Under the pieces are notes generated by a model. The model did no database searches, was not told where the DNA came from, and saw only the letters and a list, made by a program, of their open reading frames with translations. The position numbers and the translations under genes were made by a program. Shown here in pieces: positions 4,570 through 5,950 of a stretch of 5,950 bases of DNA; the stretch's first letter is position 1, and each line of letters begins with the position of its first letter. Source of the stretch: Fimbriimonadaceae bacterium (GTDB taxonomy: Bacteria > Armatimonadota > Fimbriimonadia > Fimbriimonadales > Fimbriimonadaceae); NCBI GenBank assembly GCA_014380605.1, contig JACMJO010000175.1, forward strand, positions 1 through 5,950, written 5' to 3'.

Positions 4570-5950
4570 CTAAGGCAAAGGCAAGCCCATCGATTGCAGA
4601 TAGTTTCGAAGCTTCTCCACCCTACCCGACGTGTTCAAGTCGATGCTGAATGGACGGCCGCGCGTGTCGATAATCAAGCCAAGTTGCCCGTCGATCAAGT
4701 TCGTAGTCTGGTTTCTTTGGCCCTTGCTGGTGTCAAAGCGAGTAACTGTAACTGCCTTGCCTTTGCCATCGCCAACATCGAAGTTCTTGGCAGGTTCGAC
4801 TACGATTTCGGGTGTCTTGTCGATGTCGATCGGCACAACCTTGATCTGCCCGAATGGCACAGCAACGTCGATTCCATTTCCCTTCACCGTAACGCAGGGG
4901 TCGCCATCTTTGCCCGTACCGACCGGTGCTACACAGGTACCAATCTTGACGATGCAGTCGCGCTCAAAAACCTGTCTCGCCGCTTCATAGAAATGCTCGC
5001 TCAAGACTCCCAAGTGGGGCATCATGAAGATCGAATCTACGGTCAGCATGGTGATCCCCTCAGGCTGGTAGGCATCCATCATCATCAGCGCGGATTGCGC
5101 GCGCATGGGCGCATGGCTGAGCACGCCGCCGGAGCCGATAACCATATCCAGGGCCATCATTCGCACCAGAGTTTGTCCTGAATCCTCTTCGTTCATCAAT
5201 CGGTCCAGACCGCCTTGCTGAACCCCCACCAGATTTCTCGCCAAGCTCTTGTGGTGAAGGAATGCGAGCCGCAGCGCCTCTCGTGCAACCGCATGTTCGA
5301 TCAGCAAATCCTCGTAAGTGTGAGGAATGGTGGTTGGTCGAATCATCTTGTTGCGCAGGCGATTCCTAACCTCCGCCGGGTCGATCTCAAACGGGAGCCA
5401 ACGCGCAATGTTTTCGATCTTCGCTTCTTTCAGCACGTTGCAGATCGAATAGCTCATGCCAAGGTTTGCGGAAACCGTTCGGTTGTAAATGCGTTCGCCG
5501 GCATCGTTCATGAAAACCGAGAACACATCGGTAGTGGCGCCGCCGATATCCACGCCAAGAATGTTGATCTTTTCGTTCTCGGCATACTCCTTCAGCAGTT
5601 TTCCTACCGCGTTGGGGGTGGCCATCACTTCCTCGCTGGTCCAATCGAGGAGCTTGCTGTAGCCCGGGGCCTGTTGCATCACGTGCTCCAAGAACATCTC
5701 GTGAATCTCTTCTCTCGCCGGACCGAGATTCTCTTTGTCAAGAGTTGGTCGTAGATTGTCCACGATCTGCATCGCGATCCCATCGCCCAGAACTTTCTTC
5801 ACATCGTCCCGAGCGTCCTTGTTTCCGGCGTAGATGATCGGGAGCTTCATATCGCCGAAGCGCGGCTTGGGATCGGCGCGACGCACAAACACGTTCAGCA
5901 TCGAAAATTCCTGCGGAAAGCGGTCGAAGAGCGTTATAGAAACCACGCCA
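4570..5950 (-). CDS. MutL/GlmL-type ASKHA protein, C-terminal part
   Basis: The visible part is about 459 residues ending at TAG 4572-4570. The frame continues past the right edge; the GTG at 5946 is probably an internal Val, because the N-terminal half of the fold is missing. With that GTG as residue 1, VDIGGATTDVFSVF at 132-145 is the second phosphate-binding motif of the actin/hexokinase/Hsp70 fold. PIIYAGNKDARDDV (36-49) and VIGSGGVLSHAP (269-280) fit the glutamate mutase accessory family (MutL/GlmL). The first DxGST motif would be encoded off the window. From about residue 330 there is an extra domain ending GLIIDTRGRPF and a helical RVEKLRNYLQSMGLPLP tail. Members found beside adenosylcobalamin-dependent aminomutases are thought to maintain or reactivate those enzymes, but no mutase is visible here. 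It is unrelated to the mismatch repair protein MutL. The family call is confident; the partner enzyme is not known. Confidence 0.82.
   Translation of the reverse strand, partial: GVVSITLFDRFPQEFSMLNVFVRRADPKPRFGDMKLPIIYAGNKDARDDVKKVLGDGIAMQIVDNLRPTLDKENLGPAREEIHEMFLEHVMQQAPGYSKLLDWTSEEVMATPNAVGKLLKEYAENEKINILGVDIGGATTDVFSVFMNDAGERIYNRTVSANLGMSYSICNVLKEAKIENIARWLPFEIDPAEVRNRLRNKMIRPTTIPHTYEDLLIEHAVAREALRLAFLHHKSLARNLVGVQQGGLDRLMNEEDSGQTLVRMMALDMVIGSGGVLSHAPMRAQSALMMMDAYQPEGITMLTVDSIFMMPHLGVLSEHFYEAARQVFERDCIVKIGTCVAPVGTGKDGDPCVTVKGNGIDVAVPFGQIKVVPIDIDKTPEIVVEPAKNFDVGDGKGKAVTVTRFDTSKGQRNQTTNLIDGQLGLIIDTRGRPFSIDLNTSGRVEKLRNYLQSMGLPLP

Noticed and set aside
1..5950. CRISPR array, insertion sequence, tRNA or rRNA
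   Set aside because: I saw no regularly spaced repeats, transposase motifs, terminal inverted repeats with target duplication, or cloverleaf/rRNA sequence by eye.

Overview
The window looks like a chromosomal stretch from an Armatimonadota bacterium (Fimbriimonadia-like), or possibly a Planctomycetota or Verrucomicrobiota relative. Three features suggest this: a prepilin leader of the AFTLIELLVVIAIIAVLIGLL type with the following LLPAVQKVRAAA, a PEP-CTERM surface protein, and a MutL/GlmL-type ASKHA protein. The placement is inference from protein style; there is no rRNA or marker gene here.

Layout from left to right. Bases 1-669 (+) hold the C-terminal 222 residues of a protein whose start lies off the left edge; it may contain the end of a thioredoxin-like fold. 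Bases 791-1678 (+) encode an unrecognised protein with a glycine-rich membrane hairpin and a long soluble helical tail. Its stop codon overlaps the stop of a convergent minus-strand module (2322 to 1675). That module has a good promoter, a small basic helical ORF and a nucleotidyltransferase-fold gene. Both genes are broken: the small ORF has an in-frame TAA near its start, and the nucleotidyltransferase has a one-base frameshift at its glycine motif. Neither the small ORF nor the true 5' part of the second gene shows up as an ordinary ATG-started ORF. The pair resembles a decayed toxin-antitoxin-like operon.

Bases 2337-2582 are non-coding or unresolved. Bases 2583-3620 (+) encode a type II/IV prepilin-like protein with a strong Shine-Dalgarno site and an unexpected single EF-hand loop; a strong hairpin follows its stop. 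Bases 3744-4427 (-) encode a secreted PEP-CTERM protein that apparently starts at TTG. Bases 4570-5950 (-) hold the C-terminal part of a MutL/GlmL-like protein whose N-terminus is beyond the right edge.

The prepilin and PEP-CTERM genes are convergent and both encode exported or surface proteins, but nothing shows that they act together. The module most worth following up is the doubly broken nucleotidyltransferase operon with its apparently leaderless promoter.
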